Made by a program: the position numbers and the translations under genes
Assembly (NCBI GenBank): GCA_031771865.1
Contig: JASISA010000042.1
Coordinates: 799,501-863,500 of the forward strand
Reading direction: 5' to 3'
Source: Nothophaeocryptopus gaeumannii
Taxonomy: Eukaryota > Ascomycota > Dothideomycetes > Mycosphaerellales > Mycosphaerellaceae
DNA length: 64,000 nucleotides
Shown here: piece after piece, positions 20,201 through 30,842 of the stretch
Position numbering within the stretch: the first letter of the stretch is position 1
Layout of the letters: each line of letters starts with the position of its first letter
The notes under the pieces: model-generated
Databases searched by the model: none
Seen by the model: the letters and a program-made list of their open reading frames with translations, nothing else
What the model was told of the DNA's origin: nothing

Positions 20201-20676
20201 GGTAGTGGTGGTGCGGTGGTTTGCTGTTCGTTTGAGGCAGTCGATGCAGATAGAGGGCTCGGCGGGAGGCTCGTGACCCGAGGGCTGCCTTTCGGTGGGA
20301 GAGGGAAGGAACCAATGCTAGTGGTCTTGCGCACGGTCTTCGGAATACCGGTGGAAATGGAAGGAACGGGTGAGGGTGACGGAGCAGGAGCATCCGTGGC
20401 GGGGTTGTTCAAAGTTGGAATAGAAGGAGTGGAATTGGCCTTGAGTCCCTTCGGCGTGGGTAGACCGGATATCGTAACTGATCGTGAAGGAATGGCTGTC
20501 TTTTTGGGAGTCGTGGTGGGGAGCTGCGAAGCAGTGGAAGTTCGTCTGGATTCGGGAGGGGTATCGAAAGCGTCGTCGGACTGTTTGCGCGTTTTGGGGA
20601 CGGGCAGCGCGGGGAGAGGCCCTGTGGGCGGCGGTCGTGGAGTGCGCGGGAGGGTCGAGGTCATCGTGGAGGTCAT
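17287..20676 (-). CDS. Kinesin of the Kip2/KipA (kinesin-7-like) group
   Basis: 1129 residues from ATG at 20676. Residues 1-280 are Ser/Pro-rich and basic, typical of Kip2/KipA N-termini that bind microtubule tips and EB proteins. The motor domain follows at about 285-660: IVSVRVRP at its start, P-loop GMTGTGKT at about 365-372, switch I NARSSRSHAV, switch II LIDLAGSEKA, and HLPYRDSKLTRLL. Coiled-coil stretches follow (about 690-760 and 880-960), then a Ser-rich tail. Such motors move toward microtubule plus ends and control microtubule growth and polarity in hyphae. One exon; no intron is needed. It converges with the possible small gene at 16864. Confidence 0.93.
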   Translation of the reverse strand: MTSTMTSTLPRTPRPPPTGPLPALPVPKTRKQSDDAFDTPPESRRTSTASQLPTTTPKKTAIPSRSVTISGLPTPKGLKANSTPSIPTLNNPATDAPAPSPSPVPSISTGIPKTVRKTTSIGSFPLPPKGSPRVTSLPPSPLSASTASNEQQTTAPPLPKSKRDSTKHRSAESGLKKGKAARSSGYGVRARTSNPGLAGSPSLLNGTADSNLISSGVRNSDSLLSIPSPPQSRSSSANGSHSTDATAFEEGGDDNGERGRSRKSSSSLTVRRSSGEKLGKDAKGNVIVSVRVRPDAGSDGDKPEGEWMVDGRRSLISYKGREGGDYRYDNVFSPHDNNHRVYDNAAKRLVRRVMEGYHGTVFAYGMTGTGKTFSMQGTAHSPGVIPLAITDIFSYIRENPSREFLLRVSYLEIYNEKIYDLLSQATPGQQQEEIKLREDSKRGVYATPLKEEIVQSPNQLLRVIARGDLARRTGSTQFNARSSRSHAVVQIVVESRERTQNHGAYFAKEGRRSDKIMSGGVLVSTLSLIDLAGSEKAAENKERRTEGAHINKSLLTLGTVIARLSGEDDKDEKDGAAKTADKTADKEKALKHLPYRDSKLTRLLQGALSGNSLVSILCTIQLSSANTSAALASSHTGETLNTLKFASRAKNNIVSHAKRNESNLNPGDPNSRALLDRYRIEIQELRLQLEKQNQAKEEAEEKEEIEADRRMEEQLEREEKARHEEQMLEMQLARTALKERISHLNRLILSSRSIGVNTGRFSSASMPYNPRMSTFSTTQSEYGRPVSVRSGHSTRESMHRDSTATLESTMRPELGRTLSGGSVTIGSIPAAQVGHMITEDTPVVTEDDEDDSGGADLDGHASLAQQNRMLQADLADKNRYIATLEKRLLQARRTSHSRVSMHLASRVGIPEEGSVEALLRDKEKEIDELRIRLDDQMRMVTALRSAARKREMVDQRKSHQTATSEETARPPTSHADDVPDLSTLPFHRESSRTSKHSSRSMNSHRLSGHRSTPSNTSRSSAGHVNFSKTPLSPVALLSPTHSSSNSRDSLNQEGFPVRKLKDSSRRKSVDEMTQLLDQMIQDKVESGHVVRGERGSLRIRHDTMLQQIIDNSGGENEEPAGLLKPTVNI

Positions 20677-22235
20677 GTCTTAGCGAGCAGGTATCGCGCT
20701 GAGTACTGCGTCTGCTCGCGGCTGCAGTCGTCCGTCCGCAGTCGTCCGTCCACGCTCACTCGCGCGACGCCTAGTTGCAGCAGTAGCAATGGCAGCGACG
20801 GGAAGCTACAGCGTTGGTGGTCCTGCTCATCGAGACAAGCTCCGCTCGGCTGCCATGCGGACGGGTCGGCGTGGTGGTGGTGGTCTTGGTCGCGAAAGGG
20901 ACAACCTCACTCAAGCCTTCCTGATCGAGGTGTGCACCCGTAGCGTAATAATCCGTGGGCTGCAGCACCTCCAGACCTTGGTTCGGCGGCGATGGATGTA
21001 TTAATCCCGGTGTCTGCACGCTGCCGGACGGCCTGTGCGAGTCGCTCTGAACAGGGATCGAGGGCCGTGGAGCGAGACAAGCGCGGCGAAGCCCTGCGAA
21101 TGCCTGCGAATGCCTGCTTGCGCTGATTGCCTACTTTCTGGACGCAGGTTCCTATGTGATGGTATGCTGGGCATGTGGTGGGGTTGTTGGAATTGGAGCA
21201 GCAGACCAGCGACGGTCAAGAATGTACAGTATGTATGTACGTGATGCAGTGGGAAGCAGAGAAGAGCGAAACGCGAATGTGGCTCCTCACATCCGCTGCA
21301 CCACTTTTGCGCCTCGCCGTCGCCTACGATCCTTTCCTTCGCTCCCCCAAACGTGACCAAAGCTCTCTGTGCATCGGACTCCACCAAGTCGTCCCTGTCC
21401 TATAGCGTGAAAGCAACTCCCAGGCTCCCCTTTCCTGCAGGAGCTAAAATGCCAATCACACTTACGCCCTGGCGACGAACGGCCCGGAAGCCTGCAATCT
21501 AATCAGGAGCCCAGAGAAAAGCTTGCCGACACATCGAAAACAAAACAGCACTGAACTTTGCTATCACCAGAAGGCCCGATGTTATAAAGCCTGGTGACCG
21601 ATACAGGTGATATAGGCGAACGAGGCTTCTCTCTTGCGACCTATCTGCGTCTCCGTATCGTTCGTGAAACGACGTGCCACCTCTCCACGTTTCTTCGAGC
21701 AACGGGCGCCTCATGCATTCACCCCTGCCATGCCCTGCTAGCCTCATGTACGCTTCGGTCCATCCTTCCGAGCCACGGCAACGCGAAAAGACACGAGCAT
21801 CGCGTCGAAGACCTCCGAAGACATTTGCATATGAGTATCAAGTATGCGTTGGAAAGCTACCACGTGCAATGTATCGGTCTTGAACAGCTCTCGATGCCCA
21901 AGCAAGGAAATCGCACAGATTCCTCACTGATTGATTGCTCGTCAATTCACATACGGCTTGTATGCTGTTGCAGGATGTGAGGTGTGGTGTGTTGGAGGGT
22001 GAAGCCGCAGCACTTGATTCGCAGAATCCTTTCATCACATCTTCACGTGGCTTTGCTCCACCGAAACACCAGCGCCAATACTCGTCACCCTCCACTCCAT
22101 CTCTCCAGACATCGCCGAGGCATGACCGCCACACGTCTACCGTGTATGGAGCAGCGAAGTAGGCACAACTGTCTGGTCGAAGTCACTCGTCTCGAAAATG
22201 GCGCGTCCTTGGGAAGGTTCGCCCCTGCAGAAGTA
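20677..22235. other. gene-poor region upstream of kinesin
   Basis: No convincing gene. Frames up to about 130 codons occur on both strands without recognisable motifs. The first few hundred bases should hold the kinesin promoter and leader. Confidence 0.5.
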
Positions 22236-22697
22236 TAGTCACCGTGCATAAATTTACATTTTAGGGCGTTTTACGGCAAAAGTCGACACTTTCGCAACGA
22301 TATATATCTACATCTTTACATTTTGGCCCCACCTAAAACACTCTGTATCTGGGAATGATTACTCCAATTATGTCATCTCGACTTAGCTAGAAGTATTATA
22401 TAACTTATTCTCGCTATAGCGGAAATTATCGAAGTATCATAAGAGATCGTCGGATTTACTAGTAAGGTTTAGCTTTCCTAAACTTCTCTTACTTCCGCCC
22501 TCTCTACCTCGATAGGCCGACAATAATATTTCTTAGACTCTATATACAAGATGTAGCGCATGTAGAGATCTATCAATTTGCCGAATATGCGCTATTATTC
22601 TCTTATGAAGTTGTTACGGAATCGTAAAGCGAAGTATATCGCTTTTGCTGTAAGAACGGGCAAGACGCAGACTTATGCCCTAGTTAGTACTGTATCG
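22236..22697. mobile_element. AT-rich relic, probably a RIP-degraded transposon fragment
   Basis: The base composition drops abruptly from GC-balanced to strongly AT-rich and returns at about 22700. The frames are full of stops. Near the left edge two similar-looking end motifs occur (TACATTTTAGGGCGTTTTAC at about 22255 and TACATTTTGGCCCCACCT at about 22317). This resembles terminal sequence of a DNA transposon after RIP, but no transposase domain and no duplication of the target could be recognised. A sharp AT island in an otherwise normal fungal context is the main evidence. Confidence 0.45.
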
Positions 22698-23900
22698 GCC
22701 GGCTGCCTCAGGATGCCGGCCTGCAATCCACCATGACGATACGCCCCTGAATGGCATGTTCAGGATGACCGGTGCACGAGAGCTGGACCAGGGGATCTTT
22801 TCTACCACACCCGACGTTCAAGTCCTGGTCATCGTCCGCAAAAGCGTCATCGTGGGGGCCTGACCTCTGCAGGGCGGATCAGCTGTTCGCCCGAGACATC
22901 TCCAACATCACCTTCTTGCAAGAACGAACGTCCTCGCACGCCGCCGGCAGTCGTCCTTTGCGTCCATGGGCGTCTTCTCCAGCAGGACATCATTACGTGA
23001 TTCCAGATCACTTGACTATGCAGCCAATCGACTCTCGACTGCAGCTAGAATTCAACGCCTGGTACCAGATCTCAGGTCGCGCAATTGGAGTCGTACTGCA
23101 TGGTGGAAATCAGTGTGGCTTGGTCGTTTTGTCCCTGAGCGAAGAATAAATAGATCAAGTGCCCCATGGGTACTCGCGCTGACCTCGTCTTTCCGCCTCC
23201 TATGTCGACTCCAGCGACTTATCTACGTGGCATGCATGGCCTTGCGCTTCGTTCATGCAGACTAGCAACTGTGCATCGGGACGCTTGCCAGGCAATCTGC
23301 AGATGCCGTCCTCATCGACTACTTCCAACCGTCGACGCACTCCAGTTGCAACCCGGATGAATGCTACACAGAACGATAGTAAGTGTAAAGCTGCGCTGCA
23401 CAAGGTTGCCTGTTGCTGCTCTCTGGTTGTCTACAAGCTTCTTTGATGCCCGGTCTCTTACATGGCGTTGTATTTCTGTAAGAGTGCCGGGAGCGACTTG
23501 AGTCAGCTGCGCTGATGCGAACTTAGACGGACCCCTCATACTCCTCATCCCCATGAACAGGAACAAGGCAAAGCAATTGCATTTCTGTACGCCTGCAGAA
23601 AGATCTTGATGCAAGACTTCACGATGACGCTTGCATTTCCTCTCTTCCAGCAGTCTTCCAGCAGGGAAGCGGGTCCGTTGCCGATGGCGGGCAGCAGCCG
23701 AACCACGCGCCATTCGGGAACCTCAACCACTAATGAATCATGAGAGTAATTCCCTCCGCACGTCACTTCACAAGTTCCCACAGCAGAGAAGATTACACGT
23801 AGCCAGATTGCGTTTGAAATAAAAAGTCGAAGAGAGAACTTCATTGGCAACAACATTCGACGGGACTCTACACAGCTCACAATCCGACCCTCGAACCATC
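22698..23900. other. intergenic region upstream of the methyltransferase gene
   Basis: No supported gene. Frames of 60-130 codons on both strands show no motifs. The last 100 bases are the likely leader of the gene at 23901. Confidence 0.45.
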
Positions 23901-24880
23901 ATGCCTGAATTCGACCAGAATAAAGCATATGCCGAGCAGGAAGATGTCTTCTTCGATGATGGACGAGAAATAGAACTGCTGCATTTCATTTACGAACTTC
24001 CGGATCTGGAGGCAGTAAGAGGGTCTCCAGAAAAGGTTCTGCAGGCGATCGATATTTATGGCCGGACGAAGAAGTATCTCATGAATGTTGGAGAGGACAA
24101 GGGCAGAATAGTGTGTGATCTGATCAAGGAGGTCAAGCCTCAGACTATGGTAAGAATTGAAACACGAGCGATGTCGCTTCACCAAGATGCAAACAAATAA
24201 ACAGTATTGACAACCTGCAGGTCGAACTCGGAGGCTACGTCGGCTACAGCGCCATCCTTTTCGGAGACGCAGTCCGCAAAGCGGGTGGCAAGCGCTACTG
24301 GTGTCTCGAACGCAATCCAGAATTCGCAGGAGTCATTCTCGCCCTGGTAAATCTGGCCGGTCTCGGCGACGTGGTCAAAGTCGAAGTAGGCTCCTCCGAC
24401 GAGTCCCTCAAACGCCTTTACCATACCAAGCAGCTCTCCCACGTTGACCTCATGTTCCTGGACCATTACAAGCCAGCCTACACCACGGACCTCAAACTTT
24501 GCGAAGAACTCAAGCTCGTAACGCCAGGATCTGTGCTGGCTGCGGACAACGTGATCAAGCCGGGCAACCCGCCGTATCTGGAATATGTGAGGTCTAGTGT
24601 GCAGGAGAAGCGAGAGAAGACGCAGCTTTCGAACGGACAAGCGAGCATTGATGAGAGGTTTGGCGAGAAGCAGGTGGCGCAGTATAAGAATCGGATCGAG
24701 AAGGAGAGTTTGGGGTTTGCGGCTGGCAATCCGAATCTCGTGTACGAGAGCAAGCTGGTGAATAGTTTTGAGCCGACGGGTGTTCCGGTGAGTTTTGTTT
24801 TCGGGAGTATGCGCGAAGATGTAACTGACGAAGTGCAGGATGGTGTTGAGATTACGAGGTGTGTGGGAGAGGAGAAGTAG
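23901..24880 (+). CDS. Catechol O-methyltransferase-like SAM methyltransferase (three exons)
   Basis: Exons 23901-24149, 24221-24787 and 24839-24880 give 285 residues. Both introns have GT-AG ends (GTAAGA...CTGCAG, 71 bp; GTGAGT...GTGCAG, 51 bp) and both are phase 0. The protein follows the catechol O-methyltransferase fold: SAM motif I as VELGGYVGYSA (residues 84-94), acidic motif CLERNPEF for the ribose, LDHYKPAYTTDL in the place of the metal/Lys motif (usually LDHWK), ADNVIKPGNPPY with the conserved D-N metal ligands, and a short C-terminal strand DGVEITRCVG. It should transfer methyl from SAM to a catechol-type hydroxyl in the cytosol; the substrate is unknown. The frame extends upstream to a TTG, but MPEFDQNKAY is the first ATG and the usual family start. 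Confidence 0.88.
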
Positions 24881-26982
24881 AGCGATTGATTTGCTGCGGA
24901 GTTTGGGCATAGAGAAGAATTGGGACGAGATAGCGACATATGCAACGACAGGAATAAGACTCGGGAAGTGTTCATTGCAAGAGACATGCTCACCTACAGC
25001 TCGCCATACGTTGATGTCGTCCTGGTCTGTGCTCTTGCTCCGGGCGGCAGGGACAACGACGATGCAAACTTCCTTCCCTTCCACTTACCTACTTCGTCAA
25101 TTCTCAACATAACTCTTCTCCTCCCTTCATCTGTAGCTGGACGGCGTGCCCGGGCAAAACGGTATCACCTCCGATGCTTGGCAACTAAGAGTCCAGGTGG
25201 CTTGTCATGACGCCAGCGAAGCAGGCGCACCGCACGGAACGGCCAAGCAGATCACAAGGCTGAAGCTGTTTGAGTATCGCGTCATTATCTTGAAACCACC
25301 GGCCTCCGTGTCCTCTGGACTTGAACGAATACGAGCAGACTGCCACTGGAGAAAAAATTCAATGACTATTTGCGATCGAGCCTTCACCTCAATTAAACTG
25401 CACAAGATTTGAGAAGGCGCATTGCAAACAGGCTGAGACGCAGCGGTGTTTGACGATACGCATCTGTCAGACTCTGTACTTCACGACAAAAATACCAACA
25501 CCGCCACTTGCGGCTTGGTATAGCAGGCTGCATATCTCGTGGACGGCACCGTGACACACCAATGTGACCAGTAAGTACTAGCCGTTCGAGGCTCGGCAAG
25601 AGAATATCCGAGCGCCTACGTCTGTATCGCCACCTCACGTTCAATGCTTCTCGGATCCATCTCCGGATGAGCAACATCGACATCAAAGGCTCTTGCGTTT
25701 CGATTCTGCATACCGCTCAATCCGTATGCAGCTGGAGATACTTCCCGAGTTGCTCAGCTGTGTGGTCATGGTATCCTCAAGGCTGACATCAGGTGCCTCC
25801 CTTCTGCCGTGATGTCAACCTACGCGACTCAAAAGTTACTCCACGATGCTGGCACAAGTCGGTCTTGCATCGCTGGACTGTTGACCCCTCAGCACCAGCC
25901 AGCTTACACAGAATACTCAAATTCGACAAGTCCATGATTGACCCTCGATGTCAACGTCATCCATCGAGAGACGAACATGTCGTGGGCGGAGACTCCAGTA
26001 TCTTCTGCTGACCTAGTTCACGGAGGAAAGCCGATGCTACCCAAAGAGCAGATCCAGCTGTCGGCTGCAAGCAATGCTGGAGGCGTCCGACGATTTGAGC
26101 CACTTTCCAACTGTCAGGCATGTAACCATCCACATGGTTGTCGGGCCTTCTGCGAAAGACTCCCTGGCAATGATGCCCAGCTGCAATTCTCTAGTCTGCG
26201 GTAGTCTTGCGATCATACGCATCGCTACCTGCCCAGACTCCATCTGGAAAGCAGACAATTAAGAAACGAAGTTGGACGGGTCTGTTTGGAAGATACCAAA
26301 GCCAGAAGGCTAGGGTTGAATTCACATTGATGCGGACAACGATCCATCTGCGGAGCGACCTGCAGGCCACGCATAAGGCAGCCAGTCTCCTGACACGCCC
26401 AGTACTGTCAGGTGCCCTTCAACAAGCCGATCGCAGCCGATCGTGCCACGAACGAGATTTGCAGTCGTTCGTACTACGAGTTTGGATGTCCATTCTGACC
26501 TTTGCCACGATGAACCTGCAAAGCATAGAAAAGGAACAGCGTGGAATGTGTCAGCGCATGCGCACCACGTTCACACAGCACGAGGCAACTGATCCCCGGG
26601 CCTCTGTACTACTGTACAACCAACGCTCACTGGTCCCGATCAAGGCAACTCACAGATACTCTCAACCGGCCCGCTCATTCCTCGGAACGACGCATCAAAG
26701 TACCTTGCTGTCTCTCGAACAGCCATCCAGCCCTTGTAATGTTCTGGAAGTCCTACCATAGTCACAGGCTCACTACGCCTCCTGAAAAGGCATGATCGAC
26801 ATTAGGTATATAAATATCACCGTCTCTCACTACCTTCTCATCCACTCCATTTACTCAGTTCCATACCGCCAGCCAACGAAAGTCCTCGCCACTACCCACC
26901 AAGCTGGCTCTCCGCACGCTTCAGTCCTGTTCCTGCAGCTACTACCCTTCCTAGCAAACAATCTCCGGTCACGATCTTCTAA
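24881..26982. other. gene-poor 2.1 kb
   Basis: Nothing with recognisable coding quality; the longest frame (26207-26761) has no motif. A TATA element lies near the right end before the gene at 26983. Confidence 0.5.
26807..26816 (+). promoter_or_regulatory. TATA-box-like element
   Basis: TATATAAATA about 165 bp upstream of the ATG at 26983 and followed by pyrimidine-rich leader sequence; position and sequence suit a core promoter. Confidence 0.45.
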
Positions 26983-27519
26983 ATGGCCGCCTACGGATTC
27001 AGCTGGTGCAGCTGCCCACATTGTGAAGCCGATAGCCGAAGAGGTTATTCGGTGAGATACCAGACTTCAATCCCGCTTTACCAGGCCGGACACCAACATG
27101 GCATTTGCGAATGGTGTGAGATCTGGGGGCGATATGTTCCTGGATATGTGAGGCACTCCTCCCAAACCCACCCATTCATCAACTAGGAAAGCATGTTGGG
27201 GACTGATGTTTGTTTCTACCAGGAACTCTCCCCAATGTACGGCCTCTATCGAGAAACCTTCGAGCTGATCCATAACTTCTTTCGAGGTAGTTCGTTGACT
27301 CCGACGAGGGAGGTCGCGAGGTTGATCAGGGGAGTGGCGCAGTATGTTAACGGACAGAATGAGATGAGGTATAGAATGTTTCGATTGAAGGAGCTCGTGA
27401 GAGACTTGTTGGATTTGAGTGATGAGATCCATGATGAGGCGCTTCTGGCGAGACAGTATAGTCGGCTGAGGGGAGTTGGGTTGTTGGGGAGGAATACGAG
27501 ATTTCTTGGATATCGGTGA
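26983..27519 (+). CDS. Small Cys-rich hypothetical protein (two exons)
   Basis: The ATG at 26983 starts MAAYGFSWCSCPHCEAD. The frame continues to a donor (GTGAGG at 27148) and resumes in phase 0 after either TTCTACCAG (27222, 75-bp intron, preferred) or CAACTAG (27186, 39 bp, too short for most fungal introns). The preferred model gives 153 residues. The first exon carries CxCxxC and, about 30 residues later, CEWC, which together could form a zinc ribbon. The second exon is helical and charged (MYGLYRETFELIHNFF, RLKELVRDLLDL). No family recognised. A TATA element is 165 bp upstream. Splicing is inferred from signals only. Confidence 0.5.
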
Positions 27520-28315
27520 GAGGAGGATCGGGGGAGCGGTCAGAAGGAAGTGAGTCATGGATGATTGACGAAGGGCTGTTCAGCCTGCTAGTGTGCGCGT
27601 GTGAGGCCACGGGTGAGCGCAGGTCGCTCTTGCTTCACATGCCTGTGTGATTGGAGTATGCTTGAAGAACCGTTCATGTTATTGATTCTATTCTCGTACG
27701 TGCTGTTCGACTTCTTCTTCTTTCCACTTCATGTTGATATACTGACAAGGTTGCTCCATGGTGCAGCACTCTGCGGGCGGGTGGCGGTCTTCAACGATCT
27801 CAGCAGCGACCGTCGCCCGCCCGCCATGAACTCTTCCGGCTGAGCTGTCCGTCTTTAAGCGTTGTGGCCATCAGGAGGGACTTCAGCATCTGCTGCTCGA
27901 TCTTCTGGTATGTATGGTATGTGTGCTGCGATGGTATTGGTCGACGCGCGGCTAATCGTTGCCCAGACTGCCGCCTTCAGCTTCAAAGCCAGCCCGAGTT
28001 TAAAGATTCACCACCAATACCGCTGGTTCAACATAGAGGAAAGTCGCATTGGATAGCACCTATCGACAAGTATATTCGCTGCTCTTTTGCAAGCGACATC
28101 TTGGCGGGAGGTGTCGTGAGTGAGGAGAAGGCCGCTCCTTCCTCGCCTTCACATGCTGGTCGCCAAGGTGCTAGCGCCAACGTCGACGAATGGGCCCACG
28201 CTGAGAATTTGGTGTTTTGTTTTGACGCGCTTGCGCGAAGTTTCGAAAGCCTGCCGCACTGCGACATACACACATCTTCACCACACCGCAACGCATCAGC
28301 TTCATCAGCGGCAAG
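27520..28315. other. intergenic region, no gene seen
   Basis: Short frames only. The last 100 bases form the leader of the gene at 28316. Confidence 0.45.
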
Positions 28316-30541
28316 ATGGCAAGATCCAAGGCCAAGAAGGCTAAGGCAAAGAAGGCGCAGTTCACGCTGATTGAACGCTGCGAGGTCATTGGCCTGGATG
28401 CTCCCAACATCAAACAACAGGGGCGCTCGCTCGACGAGTGGCGCCGACTGTTCGATGAGTGGTCCAAGAGCAATGCCTTTGACCGCGATGGGCGGACGCT
28501 ATACGCGCTCCGAGACATCGCTCCTCTCTTGAGGAACGCACCGAAGTCTCAACGCAAAGTGAGCTTCGTCGATGCAATGGTCAAGGCAGGATGGGCCGGT
28601 CTCTCTGATGGCAACCGTCAGTCCCTTGGAAAACACATGAATGCCATCCGCCGTGAGGGCATCGATGCTGTGCTCAAGTTCGCTGGCGGACCGTTGGCGA
28701 ACGGGATGAAGTTGCGCCCACGCCGCGGATCCAATACCAACGAGCAGCCAGCCAAGCTAGTCTGAGGATTGAGAGACCGGCTGCATGCAGTTGGTCTCAA
28801 AGTCATTCGTCCAGGACAGCAAGCATTTGTCCGCCAATGGGCCGAGAATGCCTTCAGCGCGGATGGTAAATCTTTGTTCGGTCTCGTGGTTGTCCCAGAG
28901 CTTGAGAAACAGTTCCCGGTCAAGAAGGCAAAACGCAATCAAGTTTCGGGCGCCCTGAAGGACCAGTGGGGCAGACAGAACGGTAACATCAAGGCATATT
29001 TCCGACACAAGACGGCTCAGCTGCGTGAAGGATACCTTCAAGCCTTGGTCAACGCATTGCCTAATGGCGCAATGGAGGGCTTCCTGCCTACTTCAGTCAC
29101 ACCAGATACCAGCAACGCAACACCTCTTTCCGAAAACGAGTCGACCATGCTCGAGCTGGCACTTGAGGACGACGATATCCCGAGAGCAGAGCACTTGCAC
29201 CCAAAGTTTGCCAACGTCGACATGAACCTCACCATGCGTGACCCAACTGCAGAGCGCCTATCGACCTTTGGCGAGCTCCTCCAGGTTCCTGGCAAAGATT
29301 TCTTCGAGTATCATGCATACCCTCTGATCTGCAATGAGCTCAGTCTCAACGGGGACGATCCACAAGTCAGCATCATGGTGGACCATGTCTGGAGCAAGTT
29401 GTCACCAGTAGGCATTGCTGAGTGGAAGGAGGGCTACGTCGATACCAAAGAGATGTGCCGTTCTGGAGACCTGGCCGTGGTCGCAAAGCTGAAGGTGAAT
29501 GGCACACCGAGAGAAGAGGTTGACTATCAGCTTCTCGCAGCGGAGTGTGTTTCCAAGCATATTCCATCAGAGCGCAGGTCCGCGTCTGAAGACGACGACG
29601 ACGACATCTCTGACGATGACGAAGATACCGAGGGCACCATCATCGATCCCGTCGTTTCTATCGAGACTGCCGACGGCGAGATGCCTGGCCTCATTTCTAG
29701 AGAGCTCAGCACTGAAATCATCGAGGTTGGCACGGGGTTTGCGAATGCTCAACCAGTCAGTGTGGCAGAGGGCCCTGTGGTGCTCAATGCGCTAGTGGAT
29801 CCGCAGTATCAGAGCGCTGATCCCGAGATGCTGGTTCACCACATCATGACCGCCCTAGCCCAGCGCGCCAAAGCGTCCCTCTGCATTCGCCGTGGCAGAA
29901 CCTCTGAAGGCTACAGAGTCAACTACGATCCCGCGAACATGACCATCGCTGGCATCAATCGACGACTCCGTGCACTATTGTCCACAAATTGCACCATGCA
30001 AGACGTCGAGAACCTGCTTCGCCCGTTCGCTCAATGGAACAAGGAGACGGCATTCAAGGATCTCGGAAAAGTCAAGCTATACAAATTCGACGAGGAAACC
30101 CCAGACTTCGGCTGCATGAACGCTTGGGACAAGTACAAGACGGCTCACAAGAAGGTCACGCCGATCAAGAAATCGAACTGGGCCAACGTCGTGGAAATCG
30201 TCTTCGGCGCGGTCAAGCACCGTTGTGCGACCGTCAACCCACAGTCACTGCTGCTGAGTGGAATCGTCCTCCCAAGCACTGGCGAGCCGAGTGAATGGAG
30301 CCTGACGGCTTTGAACAAGGGTTTCGGCGACAAGCTGATGCAGTGTTTCATCGGCGAAGCCACGTCAGAGGAACATGACGACCGCATTGAGGCCCTGCTA
30401 TACCGCTTCTGCGATGAGAACAGCCGCGCTGTGCGTGCTGAGGGTAGTCCAAGCCCGCCACGAGTACACCCAGCGGCTGCGTTGCCCAAGGCAGAAGATG
30501 ACCCCATGGATGATGATGTCAAGATGGAGACCGTTGGTTGA
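28316..30541 (+). CDS. Duplicated-domain hypothetical protein interrupted by an in-frame TGA
   Basis: ATG at 28316 (context AAGATGGC) starts 149 codons that end at TGA 28763-28765. The same frame then stays open for another 591 codons to TGA 30539-30541. The first part has a Lys-rich start and a domain (about residues 20-130) that resembles the sequence just after the TGA: W...NAF..DG+.L..L...P.L, then a basic patch followed by VS, then W, then a His followed by R. The stop therefore lies between two tandem copies. A weaker third copy may exist at about 29310-29440 (VSIMVDHVW). Later parts are acidic (DDDDDISDDDED) with no known domain. An intron over the stop would need GTCTGA as donor and would delete conserved start residues of copy 2. 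Options are one gene with a nonsense mutation, stop readthrough, or two adjacent proteins. Function unknown. Confidence 0.6.
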
Positions 30542-30842
30542 GCGTACGCTCTCACCGCCTCCACGATGCCAAAAGCGTCCAAAGGACTTCCGGTGCTCAC
30601 GATGAGCACCTACCAGTGTATGAGAGCAACGTGATGGAAAAGCCAATGCGTGGGTGAGGAAATGGCCACGGATGCTCGGCTAGGTGGAATTCGTCATTCG
30701 GCCTCAGTGGGCGAATCCTACCCACGATGGAAGCCAATCGACCAGAAGAGAGGCCAGCAGGAAACCTGGAATACCGCAGGTAGCACCTGTAACAGCCCGG
30801 AGCATGAAAACCCGTGACCTTCCATTTCCATTCTCACGTCCT

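Noticed and set aside
28763..28765. TGA as selenocysteine codon
   Set aside because: Fungi of this group lack the selenocysteine system and no insertion element was seen.
28760..28819. A 60-bp intron over the TGA at 28763
   Set aside because: Donor GTCTGA is not consensus and removal would delete residues that align with the start of the first domain copy.
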